DNA of 12,854 bases from Rhodospira sp. (GCA_028277295.1 JANQGN010000388.1:1-12854); one strand, 5' to 3'. Shown: positions 1 through 7,036, counted from the first letter of the stretch. Numbers and translations: made by a program. The notes: generated by a model from the letters alone, not told the origin.

Positions 1-1221
1 CGCAACCGCTGGCGCCGCCGCCAGTTGCCCGAGGGCCTGCGCGAGGAAGTGCTGCCCAAGAACATCCTGATGATCGGGCCGACGGGTGTCGGCAAGACCG
101 AGATCTCGCGCCGCCTCGCCCGGCTTGCCCAGGCCCCGTTCATGAAAGTGGAGGCCACCAAGTTCACCGAGGTCGGCTACGTCGGCCGTGACGTGGAGAG
201 CATTATTCGCGACCTGCTGGAGATCGCCATCGCCGACACGCGGGAGCGCATGCGCAAGCGGGTTCACGTCAAGGCCGAGATCGCCGCCGAGGATCGCGTG
301 CTCGACGCGTTGGTGGGGCAGAACGCCAAGGAGGCGACGCGCCAGAACTTCCGCAAGATGCTGCGCGAGGGCCGGTTGGCCGATAAGGAAGTGGACATCG
401 ATGTTCGCGACACCAGCGGCATGTCGATGCCAACCCTGGATATCCCCGGCATGCCCGGCCAGCAGATGGGCATGATCAATCTGGGGGACATCTTCGGCAA
501 GGCCCTGGGCGGGCGCACCAAGCGGCGCCGCATGACGGTCGAGGACAGTTACGAGGTCCTGGTGCGCGAGGAGGCCGACAACCTTCTGGACGAGGAGCAA
601 GTGGTGAAGGAGGCCATCACCTCTGTCGAGAACGATGGCATCGTGTTCCTGGACGAACTGGACAAGATCGCCGCGCGCACCGAGTCGCGAGGCAGCGCGG
701 ATGTGTCTCGGGAAGGTGTGCAGCGGGACCTGTTGCCGCTGATCGAGGGGACCTCCGTGTCCACCAAGTACGGCGCGGTGCGCACCGATCACGTGCTCTT
801 CATCGCCTCCGGCGCGTTCCACCTGTCCAAGCCCTCGGACCTGCTGCCGGAGTTGCAGGGCCGCCTGCCCATCCGTGTGGAGTTGAAGGCCCTGGATCGA
901 GGCGACTTCGTGCGCATCCTGACCGAACCCGAGGCCAGCCTGATCAAGCAGTACAAGGCCTTGATGAACACCGAGGGCGTGACCCTGGAGTTCACGGACG
1001 AATCCATCGATGCCATCGCCGACCTCGCCGCCGAGATCAACGCCAACGTCGAGAACATCGGTGCCCGGCGGTTGCACACGGTGATGGAGCGGCTTCTTGA
1101 AGAGATCTCCTTCACGGCCTCGGACCGCAGCGGCGAGACCATCATTGTCGATGCCGACCTGGTGACCGAGCGCGTCTCGCCGCTGGCCAAGTCGGCGGAC
1201 CTGTCGAAGTTCATTCTTTAG
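1..1221 (+). CDS. hslU: HslU, ATPase subunit of the HslUV (ClpYQ) protease, 5'-truncated
   Basis: HslU is the AAA+ unfoldase that feeds substrates to the HslV peptidase in the cytoplasm. The reading frame is open from base 1, so the gene starts upstream; 406 residues are visible and about 30 are missing compared with a typical HslU of roughly 435-445. Numbered from the first visible codon, the protein shows Walker A GPTGVGKT (about 26-33, bases 76-99), the pore loop GYVG (about 59-62), the variable I domain (about 110-190), Walker B IVFLDE (about 214-219), ELQGRLPIRVEL and the sensor-2 motif GARR (about 355-358). It ends in the family-typical LSKFIL, whose tail docks into HslV. hslV would be expected just upstream, outside the window. 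The yqcC-like gene starts 26 bases after the stop. No frameshift or missing key residue is visible. Confidence 0.97.
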   Translation, partial: RNRWRRRQLPEGLREEVLPKNILMIGPTGVGKTEISRRLARLAQAPFMKVEATKFTEVGYVGRDVESIIRDLLEIAIADTRERMRKRVHVKAEIAAEDRVLDALVGQNAKEATRQNFRKMLREGRLADKEVDIDVRDTSGMSMPTLDIPGMPGQQMGMINLGDIFGKALGGRTKRRRMTVEDSYEVLVREEADNLLDEEQVVKEAITSVENDGIVFLDELDKIAARTESRGSADVSREGVQRDLLPLIEGTSVSTKYGAVRTDHVLFIASGAFHLSKPSDLLPELQGRLPIRVELKALDRGDFVRILTEPEASLIKQYKALMNTEGVTLEFTDESIDAIADLAAEINANVENIGARRLHTVMERLLEEISFTASDRSGETIIVDADLVTERVSPLAKSADLSKFIL

Positions 1222-1247
1222 GGGGGCCAGGCGAACGGGGGTACGCG

Positions 1248-1583
1248 ATGGCCTCGGCCGCCCAGCGGACCGCGCTGCTGGCGCGGCTGGACGCTATCGA
1301 GGCGGAGATGCGGCGCTTGGGGATGTGGCGCGCGCCTGGGACGAGGCCGACAGCGGACGGCCCGCTGGGGCCCGCCGGGTTCGAAGCTTGGCTGCAGGAC
1401 GTGTTCCTGCCCAACGCCCGCCGGGCCGTTGCCGCCGATGCCCTGCCGGACCGCAGTCAGGTCGGCTTGATGGCCCTGCGCCAGTACGACTACCATACCC
1501 ATGTGCCAGAGGCGGCGGCCCTGGTCGCCCTTCTTCATGACGTCGATGACCTGGTCTCGGCGGCACGCGAGACGAAATCGTAG
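1248..1583 (+). CDS. YqcC family (DUF446) small protein
   Basis: A 111-residue cytoplasmic protein of unknown function. The pattern is that of the YqcC/DUF446 family: an N-terminal helix LLARLDAIEAEMRRLGMW, then the characteristic GFEAWLQDVFLPN block at about residues 44-56, and a C-terminal helix ending in LLHDVDDLV. No signal peptide or membrane segment is visible. It starts 26 bases after hslU with only a weak G-rich ribosome binding site, so it may be co-transcribed or translationally linked with hslU. It converges on the uracil-DNA glycosylase gene, with 20 bases between the two stop codons. The family assignment rests on recalled sequence pattern, and no biochemical role can be given. 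Confidence 0.8.
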   Translation: MASAAQRTALLARLDAIEAEMRRLGMWRAPGTRPTADGPLGPAGFEAWLQDVFLPNARRAVAADALPDRSQVGLMALRQYDYHTHVPEAAALVALLHDVDDLVSAARETKS

Positions 1584-1603
1584 ACGGAGACGGTTCCCCG
1601 GAC

Positions 1604-2542
1604 CTATCCCCGCAACCGGGCCTGCACGGCCAGCAGGTCGCGCCACACCAGGCGCTTGGCTTCGGGGTTGCGCAGCAGGTAGGCCGGGTGGAACGTGGGC
1701 ATCGCCGGGATGGTGTGCTGGCCGACCTGCCGGCTGTTCCAGCGGCCGCGCAGGCGGGTAATGCCTTCGGTGGTGCCCAACAAGCTGGAGGCGGCCAGCC
1801 CGCCCACCAGCAGCAGCACCCGTGGCGCGATCAGGGCCACGTGACGCTCAATGAAGGGAATACACACCGACACCTCCGCCGGTGTGGGCTTGCGGTTGCC
1901 CGGCGGGCGCCAGGGGACGACGTTGGTGATGTAAGCATTGGTGCGGTCGAAGCCAATGGACGCCAGCATGTCATCGAGCAGCCGGCCGCTGACGCCACAG
2001 AACGGACGCCCTTGACGATCTTCCTCGGCGCCGGGGGCCTCCCCCACCACCATCAGCGCCGCCTCGGCCGCCCCCTCGCCGAACACGGTGTTCGTGGCAG
2101 TGATTTTCAGGGGGCAGCCGTCGAAGCTTTCGAGAGCGTCGCGCAGGGCGTCCAGGGACCCCGCCCGGGAGGCCAGCGCCGCCGCGCCCAACCGGCTATC
2201 GGCCGCGCCGGTTGCTTGCGCTCCATGCGAGGTGGTGACGGCCCCGGTCGTGGCGCGCCGGCCGGCGGGGGGGCGACGATCGGGCGCGGGCCGGGACTGT
2301 TGGGCGCGGCGCTGGGCGTCGGCGGCGAAGCGGTCCACCGGTGCCTCGCCGATACACTCGTCCACGCCCGCGACCTCGTACCAGCGCAGCGCCGCCAGGT
2401 CATTGAGGAGATCGTCAGGGGGGAACGAAGCGGACATGGGCAAGCCTGTGACGGGAGTCGGAGCCGACACCGACGATGACCGATCGCGCGGCGCGTCGGC
2501 AAGCGCCGTGGTCCCGTCGCCTCGGCGGCGCGGGTCGATCAT
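1604..2542 (-). CDS. Uracil-DNA glycosylase, family 4-like (alphaproteobacterial type)
   Basis: Removes uracil from DNA to start base-excision repair. Counting from 2542 (312 residues), motif A reads GEAPGAEED (168-175) followed by GRPF and GVSG, and the catalytic-loop motif is HPAYLLRN (285-292). These match family 4 rather than family 1 enzymes. Residues 1-130 hold a conserved-looking LRWYEVAGVDE helix (52-62) and a long Ala/Pro/Arg-rich linker before the catalytic domain. Family 4 enzymes usually bind a 4Fe-4S cluster through four Cys. Here only C143 and C227 appear to align with ligands; the KCRPP-type position is PWRPP (W211). The start at 2542 has a strong AGGAG site about 9 bases upstream; an alternative ATG at 2437 would remove 35 low-complexity residues. 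The gene is divergent from the membrane-protein gene and convergent with the yqcC-like gene. Confidence 0.9.
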   Translation of the reverse strand: MIDPRRRGDGTTALADAPRDRSSSVSAPTPVTGLPMSASFPPDDLLNDLAALRWYEVAGVDECIGEAPVDRFAADAQRRAQQSRPAPDRRPPAGRRATTGAVTTSHGAQATGAADSRLGAAALASRAGSLDALRDALESFDGCPLKITATNTVFGEGAAEAALMVVGEAPGAEEDRQGRPFCGVSGRLLDDMLASIGFDRTNAYITNVVPWRPPGNRKPTPAEVSVCIPFIERHVALIAPRVLLLVGGLAASSLLGTTEGITRLRGRWNSRQVGQHTIPAMPTFHPAYLLRNPEAKRLVWRDLLAVQARLRG

Positions 2543-2581
2543 CGGTTTCGTCTCCTCAGGGTTTCCTTAACCGCATCGCCG

Positions 2582-2600
2582 TACCATCTCGGAGATGGTA
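2582..2600. promoter_or_regulatory. Perfect 19-bp palindrome between divergent genes
   Basis: TACCATCTCGGAGATGGTA has two 9-base arms around a central G. It lies 40 bases upstream of the glycosylase start and 62 bases upstream of the outer-membrane protein start. An odd-length perfect palindrome in a 119-bp divergent intergenic region suggests an operator for a dimeric repressor or activator acting on one or both genes. No particular regulator is recognised, and no T-run follows that would favour a terminator. The role is inferred from position and symmetry alone. Confidence 0.5.
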
Positions 2601-2661
2601 AACTCACGCCGATGGCCGCCATTCGAAGGCGTTCGAAGGAGGTGGTCAAGAGGGTCGTCAC

Positions 2662-3549
2662 ATGGCAGGTCATACCATTGATGTCGGCATCGTCGCCGCC
2701 AAGGGCGGGGGACCAGCGCTGTGGGCGCTAGCCGGTATCATGATCATGGTGGCTGCCCTGGTCGTGACCCCTGCGCGTGCCGCCGCGGCGGACCTGCAGC
2801 CCCTTGGACCGGGGATACTTGTGCCCGGGGCCGAAGAAGGGGGTGAGTCCCCGAGGACGGGCGACGGCGTGACCTTGTTTACCCCTTTGGATGGTGATCT
2901 CGGCGCCGGCGCGGCCGGGTTCGCCATTCCTTGCCTGGGTCTTGGCGCGGCCGGGCGCCCGCTGAACACCTGCCTCGGTCTGGGGGGCGGGCTGGACCGG
3001 ACTCCGTCGGTGGTTGGGTTCGGTCTTCACTACGGACACGACGGCTGGCTGCATCTGGGCGCCGGTGTCGGTGTCGAGGCGGCCGGCGGGCGCGGCGCCA
3101 GCGACGGTGGATTGACCTGGGCGGGGCCCCGTCTGGGCGATACGGCGACCGCCGAGATATCTGGACGGCGCATGAGCGGAAGCCTGTCGGCCATCGTCGA
3201 TGTCAACGCGCTGACGGGGCTGGAACTCGGCGGCATGCGGCCGTTTCTCGGCGCCGGTGTCTCTGTGGGGCAAGTGCATACGGACCCTGGGTCCGGGGGT
3301 GGCGCCGGCCTGTCGGTGACCGAGACGACGGCCCACGGCATGACCTGGGGCGCCGCCCTGGGGTCCAATGTCGTGGTGAGCGACGGAATCACCCTGGACT
3401 TCGCCTATCGCTATTCTGGCCAGGAGGCGACCGGGCCGCTTGATCCGAGTCTTGGGGCGCGGATGGGCGTTGGCGGCGCCGGGGCGGCCGGCGAGGGTGG
3501 CGATGCCGCCAACCACGGCATGTCTATCGGCTTGCGCCTGTCGTTCTGA
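2662..3549 (+). CDS. Exported Gly-rich protein, probable outer-membrane beta-barrel
   Basis: A 295-residue protein that I cannot assign to a named family. Residues about 18-43 form a hydrophobic segment ending in ARAAAA, consistent with a signal peptide with a rather long n-region; an internal ATG at about residue 27 is an alternative start. The mature part is rich in Gly and Ala and has alternating hydrophobic/polar strands, for example WLHLGAGVGVEA, MRPFLGAGVSVGQV and ITLDFAYRYSGQ. It ends in MSIGLRLSF, whose terminal Phe fits the C-terminal signature of barrels inserted by the BAM machinery. Two Cys (C91, C104) could form a periplasmic disulfide. A GAGGG site lies about 7 bases before the ATG, with a stronger AGGAGGTGG further upstream. 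The barrel call is by analogy with small opacity-type porins. Confidence 0.65.
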   Translation: MAGHTIDVGIVAAKGGGPALWALAGIMIMVAALVVTPARAAAADLQPLGPGILVPGAEEGGESPRTGDGVTLFTPLDGDLGAGAAGFAIPCLGLGAAGRPLNTCLGLGGGLDRTPSVVGFGLHYGHDGWLHLGAGVGVEAAGGRGASDGGLTWAGPRLGDTATAEISGRRMSGSLSAIVDVNALTGLELGGMRPFLGAGVSVGQVHTDPGSGGGAGLSVTETTAHGMTWGAALGSNVVVSDGITLDFAYRYSGQEATGPLDPSLGARMGVGGAGAAGEGGDAANHGMSIGLRLSF

Positions 3550-3629
3550 TCCCGTCCCTGTCGACTGTCGTCCCGAAAAAATGGAAACCGGGTTATGCGG
3601 CGCGAAGCTCGGCTTGTTCTGGGCAAGAT

Positions 3630-3809
3630 CAATCCATGGTAGCCGTGGAAGAGGCGCCCCTCCTTTTGACAGTGAAGCGGGTCGTCGGTGGCGTCCAACG
3701 GCAGCGCGCCGGCATCCGAGGTGAGGACGCCGCCGTCGAAATCGGCCACCACGGCACGGCCGTCCACGCGTGCAAACACCATTGGCGTCGAGGTACACTC
3801 TGTCGGCAT
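3630..3809 (-). pseudogene. IS1380-family transposase relic with internal deletion
   Basis: Reading left from the ATG at 3809, residues 1-37 resemble the N-terminus of IS1380-type transposases (VADFDGGVLTSDAGAL). They run directly into LDATDDPLH and EGRLFHGYH, which normally surround the first catalytic Asp more than 100 residues further on. After about residue 58 (base 3636) the similarity ends and the frame continues into unrelated sequence. The element therefore lost its middle and its 3' part, and the product cannot be a working transposase. The family is recognised from the two conserved blocks; element ends were not identified. A 9-bp inverted repeat (GCATCGGGG at 3806-3814, CCCCGATGC at 3872-3880) surrounds the start and may be left from the element's end region. 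Confidence 0.75.
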
Positions 3810-3943
3810 CGGGGGCTCCCGCGAGATCGGCTTATGTGTTTGGTCGCACTTACATTTTTGCCGATTTCACGCCCCGATGCACCCGCCCTCGTGAGAAATC
3901 CGGGCTACCGCCCTACCGCGAAGCGGTTTCGTTCAATCTGCTC

Positions 3944-4048
3944 TAGGGCCTGTTGCGTGATTTCTGAATCGCCCAGCATGCTCTAACAATTTGTTTTTCA
4001 AGCAAATCGTCGTCGCGATCTGTGCCAGATCGCTCGGGATTCGCTCTA
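3944..4048 (-). repeat. Dispersed 105-bp modular palindromic repeat, copy R1
   Basis: Read on the minus strand from 4048, this copy matches the copy at 11694-11798 over 105 bases without gaps and with five mismatches by eye. The modules are: a TAGAGC end; an 8-3-8 stem-loop GCGATCTG..CAGATCGC (4015-4033); a linker GATTTGCTTGAAAAACAAAT; then a long palindrome opening with TTAGAGCATG. In this copy the far arm of the last palindrome has decayed (CAGGCCCTA in place of CATGCTCTA). It has no coding potential. It lies between the IS1380 relic and the chemoreceptor gene, directly next to a related second unit. Confidence 0.85.
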
Positions 4049-4050
4049 AA

Positions 4051-4175
4051 TCAATTATTTAGGGCGTTTTCGCCGGCAACTGACTCGTCGAAAACGCCCT
4101 AATATATTGATATTGAAGCAAATCGTCCCCAAAAGGTCGTCCAGGGCGATCCGGTCCGGATCGCTGGGGAATTGC
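4051..4175 (-). repeat. Divergent tandem unit of the same repeat family (R4 plus hairpin)
   Basis: Read on the minus strand, this unit keeps the order of R1 with different sequence: CCCCAGCGATCCG opening an 8-3-8 stem-loop (4146-4164, arms GCGATCCG/CGGATCGC), then GACGATTTGCTT, then a long hairpin with perfect 14-base arms TTAGGGCGTTTTCG and CGAAAACGCCCTAA (4059-4072 and 4089-4102), extended imperfectly to 4051-4110. It begins about 11 bases after the chemoreceptor stop codon, so it could end or protect that transcript. A T-rich tail typical of intrinsic terminators is not obvious. Confidence 0.7.
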
Positions 4176-4185
4176 GTGTCTCAAT

Positions 4186-5715
4186 CTAGCCGGATCGGCG
4201 CAGGTCGTTCGCGACCTCTGTTAGGCTGGTGGAGACATGGCCGATGTCGGTGACCACGCGGGTGATCTGCGTCGCGATCTCGCGCGTGGCCGTATCCTGT
4301 TGGGTGACGGCCGTGGCAATGGCGGCCGTCGTCTGCTGGGAGTCGCGGGTCATGTCGGTGATCCTGGTCATCGCCTCAACCATGCGGTCTGCCTCGTCCT
4401 GAACGGCGGTGATCTGGGCGGTGATCTGGCCGGTGGCGTTCGCCGTCTGCTGGGCGAGGGATTTGACTTCATTGGCCACCACCGAAAAGCCCTTGCCTGC
4501 GTCGCCGGCGCGGGCGGCCTCGATGGTGGCATTGAGGGCCAGCAGGTTGGTTTGCGACGCGATCTCCTCGATCAGCTTGACTACGGCGGTGATATGGCCG
4601 GCGGCTGAGACCAGGGCTTTCACCGTGTCATCCGTTCGTGTGGCTTCCTCCGAGACGGCCGCCGAGGCATCGGCCGCCCGGGACACCTGCTGGGCGATCT
4701 CGGCGATCGATACCGAGAGTTCCTCCGCGGCGGCGGCCACGGTTTGAGCGCTGGAATTGGCCGTGGCGGCGGATCGGGACACCGCGGTTTCGAGAGTCGA
4801 GGCGAGTTGGTGGACGGCTTCCTGACGCTTGCGATCGGCAACCTCACGTTCCTGGTTGAGGTCGTCGATTTCGGCCTGAATGTCGGTCAGGGATCCGCAA
4901 GCCCGCAGGGCGTTGCCGGCGGCGTCGCGTAACACTCCACCGGCCGCCCGGAACCACCGATAGCTATTATCGCGCATCTTGAGCCGATAGCGGACCGCGT
5001 ACGGGGTGTTTCCGGTGCGGTCCGCCATACTGGCGCCGAAGGCCGCGAAGGTCGGTTGGACGTCGTCGGGATGCAGGCGGTCCGACCAAGACCGCATGAC
5101 GTTGGGGAACTCCGCTTCGCTCCGGAAGCCCAACAGGCGGCGAAACTCCGCCGACCAGGTCCACTGGCTTTCCGGATGGGCGGCGTCGCCATTTTGCAGA
5201 ATGGCATCCCAAAGGCCAACACCAGCGTGCCGGTCCAGCAGGTCACTCCGGTCGGCCAGAACCTTCTGGTCATGAATGTCGATCAGGGCTCCACCAGCGC
5301 GCAGGGCCAGTCCGTCCGGACGGCGCGCGACCCCGCCGACAGCCCTGAACCATCGATAGTGGCCCTCCCTCATTTCGAGCCTGTACGTTACATCATATCC
5401 GGTGTGGCCACTTCGGTCCGCCAGGCAGGCGCCGAAGGCAGTCAAGGTGGGTTTGGCATCGTCCGGGTGCAGACGGTCGGCCCAGGACGACGCCACGTCG
5501 GGGAACCCGGCGATGTCGTCCGGGTCGAAGCCGAGAAGACGGCGAAACTCGCTCGACCACCACCATCTGCTATCGGGATGCATGGGGTCGCCGTCATAAA
5601 GACAGGCTTCCCATAACCCGACACCTCCGTATCGGCTCAGCAGGGCAATCAACGCGTCCGCGTCGCGCTGTGTTTGTTCGGACTGGCGTCTGAGCATCAA
5701 CGTCGACAATACCAT
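4186..5715 (-). CDS. Soluble methyl-accepting chemotaxis protein with tandem PAS domains
   Basis: A 509-residue cytoplasmic chemoreceptor that would signal to CheA/CheW. Residues about 32-148 and 162-279 are two PAS/PAC domains of the same kind: each has GVGLW near its start, SSEFRRLLGF or SAEFRRLLGF, DRLHPDD, and YRWFRA before the closing strand. A short helical linker leads to the signalling domain (about 300-505), whose hairpin tip EEIASQTNLLALNATIEAAR is canonical. No signal peptide or membrane segment is present, so it senses an internal cue such as redox state, oxygen or a small ligand; no cofactor-binding residue is certain. The ATG at 5715 has a GGAGAG site 9 bases upstream and is preferred over an in-frame TTG at 5757. 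No che genes adjoin it, so it is an orphan receptor. Repeat unit R4 follows its stop. Confidence 0.93.
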   Translation of the reverse strand: MVLSTLMLRRQSEQTQRDADALIALLSRYGGVGLWEACLYDGDPMHPDSRWWWSSEFRRLLGFDPDDIAGFPDVASSWADRLHPDDAKPTLTAFGACLADRSGHTGYDVTYRLEMREGHYRWFRAVGGVARRPDGLALRAGGALIDIHDQKVLADRSDLLDRHAGVGLWDAILQNGDAAHPESQWTWSAEFRRLLGFRSEAEFPNVMRSWSDRLHPDDVQPTFAAFGASMADRTGNTPYAVRYRLKMRDNSYRWFRAAGGVLRDAAGNALRACGSLTDIQAEIDDLNQEREVADRKRQEAVHQLASTLETAVSRSAATANSSAQTVAAAAEELSVSIAEIAQQVSRAADASAAVSEEATRTDDTVKALVSAAGHITAVVKLIEEIASQTNLLALNATIEAARAGDAGKGFSVVANEVKSLAQQTANATGQITAQITAVQDEADRMVEAMTRITDMTRDSQQTTAAIATAVTQQDTATREIATQITRVVTDIGHVSTSLTEVANDLRRSG

Positions 5716-5757
5716 GGCCTTTTTCTCTCCGAGACACTGATTTGAAATATTTCCCAA

Positions 5758-6268
5758 ATAAATAAGTTATCTTAGGCTGTTCTATAATGAAAAAAGCCCA
5801 TTTTTTCTATGTCGCATTTCAGTGCGGGTTCAAGTACGGAAATGCGAATAGGGTCTTTCCCGCGCCCTCAAGGCGATGCCTGATACTCGCCCCATAAGGC
5901 ACGACCGCCGGTCGGCCTTGCAAACCTGCAAAGAGGTTCAATCATGGCAGGTTTGTATATAATGGTTGTGATGGTAGATGACTGCACGTAATAGAAATTT
6001 ATCTCCTTAAAGTTGAAAAATTAGGCTCCAATCATTCATTGGATATATTAGCGCCTCTCCTTCGTTTTCTTTCAGTCGGTGACATCCAGGTGTAGGTTTA
6101 TCACTTTTTGTGAACAAGTCCACATAGAATCTATGGTAGAAATATCGCGCCAGCATGGCAACAAGAATTGCCCCTGGCCATTTATCGCAGATGATATGTT
6201 GGTTTTGTGTAGTATGCGATCTATCCGGTTCTTGGAGCGTTTCCAAGCCGGGAGATCAGACGCTAGTA
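5758..6268. other. AT-rich intergenic stretch without a convincing gene
   Basis: This stretch is clearly richer in A and T than its surroundings, suggesting acquired or decayed mobile DNA. It holds several inverted repeats: GAAAAAA/TTTTTTC at 5789-5807; CGCATTTC/GAAATGCG at 5813-5846; CAAACCTGC/GCAGGTTTG at 5921-5955; and CATAGAATCTATG at 6123-6135. A TATAAT lies at 5958-5963 and another at 5783-5788, neither with a good -35 box. The longest open frame (6007-6246, minus) begins with TTG, lacks a ribosome binding site and resembles nothing I know. The chemoreceptor promoter presumably lies near the left end but is not resolved. Confidence 0.55.
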
Positions 6269-6563
6269 CTATGGTTGCGTTTTTGATCGTGCTCTGCGGT
6301 GGCAGAAAGCGGCCTGTGCTTGGTGGTGTCGTCGCCGGCGGGACTAGGCCCAGACGAAGGCCGGGTGGGCTATCACCCAGGCACAGGGCAGGCCGGCATC
6401 AAGGGCGCGGGCGATCATCCCGCGCGCCATGGCCGGCTTGGTGGCAAAGGTCGCATCGTCCGGGACCCGGGCCCTGGCACATCGAGCGGGATCCTCCGCC
6501 CAGCTCTTCGGCAAATAGAGTTGCCGGTCAATCAGGGCATGGCCGTACCGGATGGCGTCCCAG
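6269..6563 (-). pseudogene. IS701-type transposase relic
   Basis: Read leftward from about 6559, the translation contains GHALIDRQLYLPKSWAEDP, then VPDDATFATKP and ALDAGLPCAWV. These are consecutive conserved blocks of IS701-type DDE transposases. It then jumps to HPAFVWA, an in-frame TAG at 6344-6346, and SRRRRHHQAQAAFCHRRAR before a stop at 6269. The Arg/His-rich end resembles the normal C-terminus of this family, usually preceded by WSRW or similar, so the TAG is probably a mutated Trp codon and most of the middle has been deleted. The 5' part is cut off at 6564, exactly where the IS3-type end begins. The fragment cannot encode an active enzyme. Confidence 0.75.
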
Positions 6564-6934
6564 TGAGCTGGTCCCGGTTGTTTGGACAGGTTTGATGGGT
6601 TCGTAAGCTCTGAGGGGCTCCTTGGCGGGTTGGTGGGTGACGGTTCAGGCGGCCAGGCCCGGCGGCCGCAGGGCCGAGCGGCAGCGGAGCCCGGAGGAAG
6701 ACGGGCCTGGCCAGTACACGTCGTCGGGCGTCTGGTAGGCCAACCCCTGGTGCGGCCGCCGGGTGTTGTACGTTTTGATCCAAGCACCGATCCCGGCTCG
6801 GGCCTCGGACCCGGTGGCGTAAGCCTTCAGGTGGACGTCCTCGTACTTCAGGCTACGCCACAGGCGCTCGACGAACACATTGTCCATGCAGCGGCCCTTG
6901 CCGTCCATGCTGATGCGCACGCCGGCATCCGTGA
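6564..6934 (-). mobile_element. IS3-family element, transposase-3' part, with right end
   Basis: Translated on the minus strand from 6932 to a stop at 6645, this encodes the end of an IS3-type OrfB integrase: LTDAGVRISMDGKG, MDNVFVERLWRSLKYEDV and YNTRRPHQGLAYQTPDDVY. VERLWRSLKYE carries the final Glu of the DDE triad. The element end at 6564 reads TGAGCTGGTCCC followed by TTTGGACAGGT. It matches an inverted counterpart at 8004-8041 (TGAACTGGCCCC, then CTGGACAGGT). OrfA and the first part of OrfB are missing, replaced by the MITE-like and IS5 elements, so this IS3 element is dead. Confidence 0.82.
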
Positions 6935-7033
6935 GTGTCTGTCCGGAAAGCCTTGCAAAGCACCACATACAGCATGCGATCCGGGCACAGGTACACACTA
7001 TGTTGCGGCTCCCCAGACGTTCCGGACAGACAC
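6935..7033. mobile_element. 99-bp MITE-like element with IS5-type terminal repeats
   Basis: It is bounded by perfect 14-bp inverted repeats: GTGTCTGTCCGGAA at the left and its complement ending at 7033. The ends resemble those of the neighbouring IS5 element (GTGTCTGTCCGA). It has no coding capacity, so it could only be moved by a transposase acting in trans. It is flanked by TGA (6932-6934) and TCA (7034-7036); both fit a TNA target, but they are not a matching duplication. It interrupts the IS3 orfB sequence. Confidence 0.65.
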
Positions 7034-7036
7034 TCA

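Noticed and set aside
1688..2479. Long open frame (263 codons) opposite the uracil-DNA glycosylase gene
   Set aside because: Antisense shadow of a GC-rich gene; the product is low-complexity Gly/Arg/Ala and matches no family, while the minus-strand product is clearly a glycosylase.
2728..3798. Minus-strand open frame (356 codons) opposite the outer-membrane protein gene
   Set aside because: Arg/Pro/Gly-rich shadow; only the overlapping IS1380 relic near 3630-3809 has real homology, and that is in another frame.
5944..5991. 15-codon frame MAGLYIMVVMVDDCT with an AAGAGG upstream
   Set aside because: Too short to support as a gene from sequence alone; kept only as part of the AT-island finding.
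6007..6246. 79-codon minus-strand frame in the AT-rich stretch
   Set aside because: It starts with TTG, has no ribosome binding site and resembles nothing known; open frames are expected by chance at this length.
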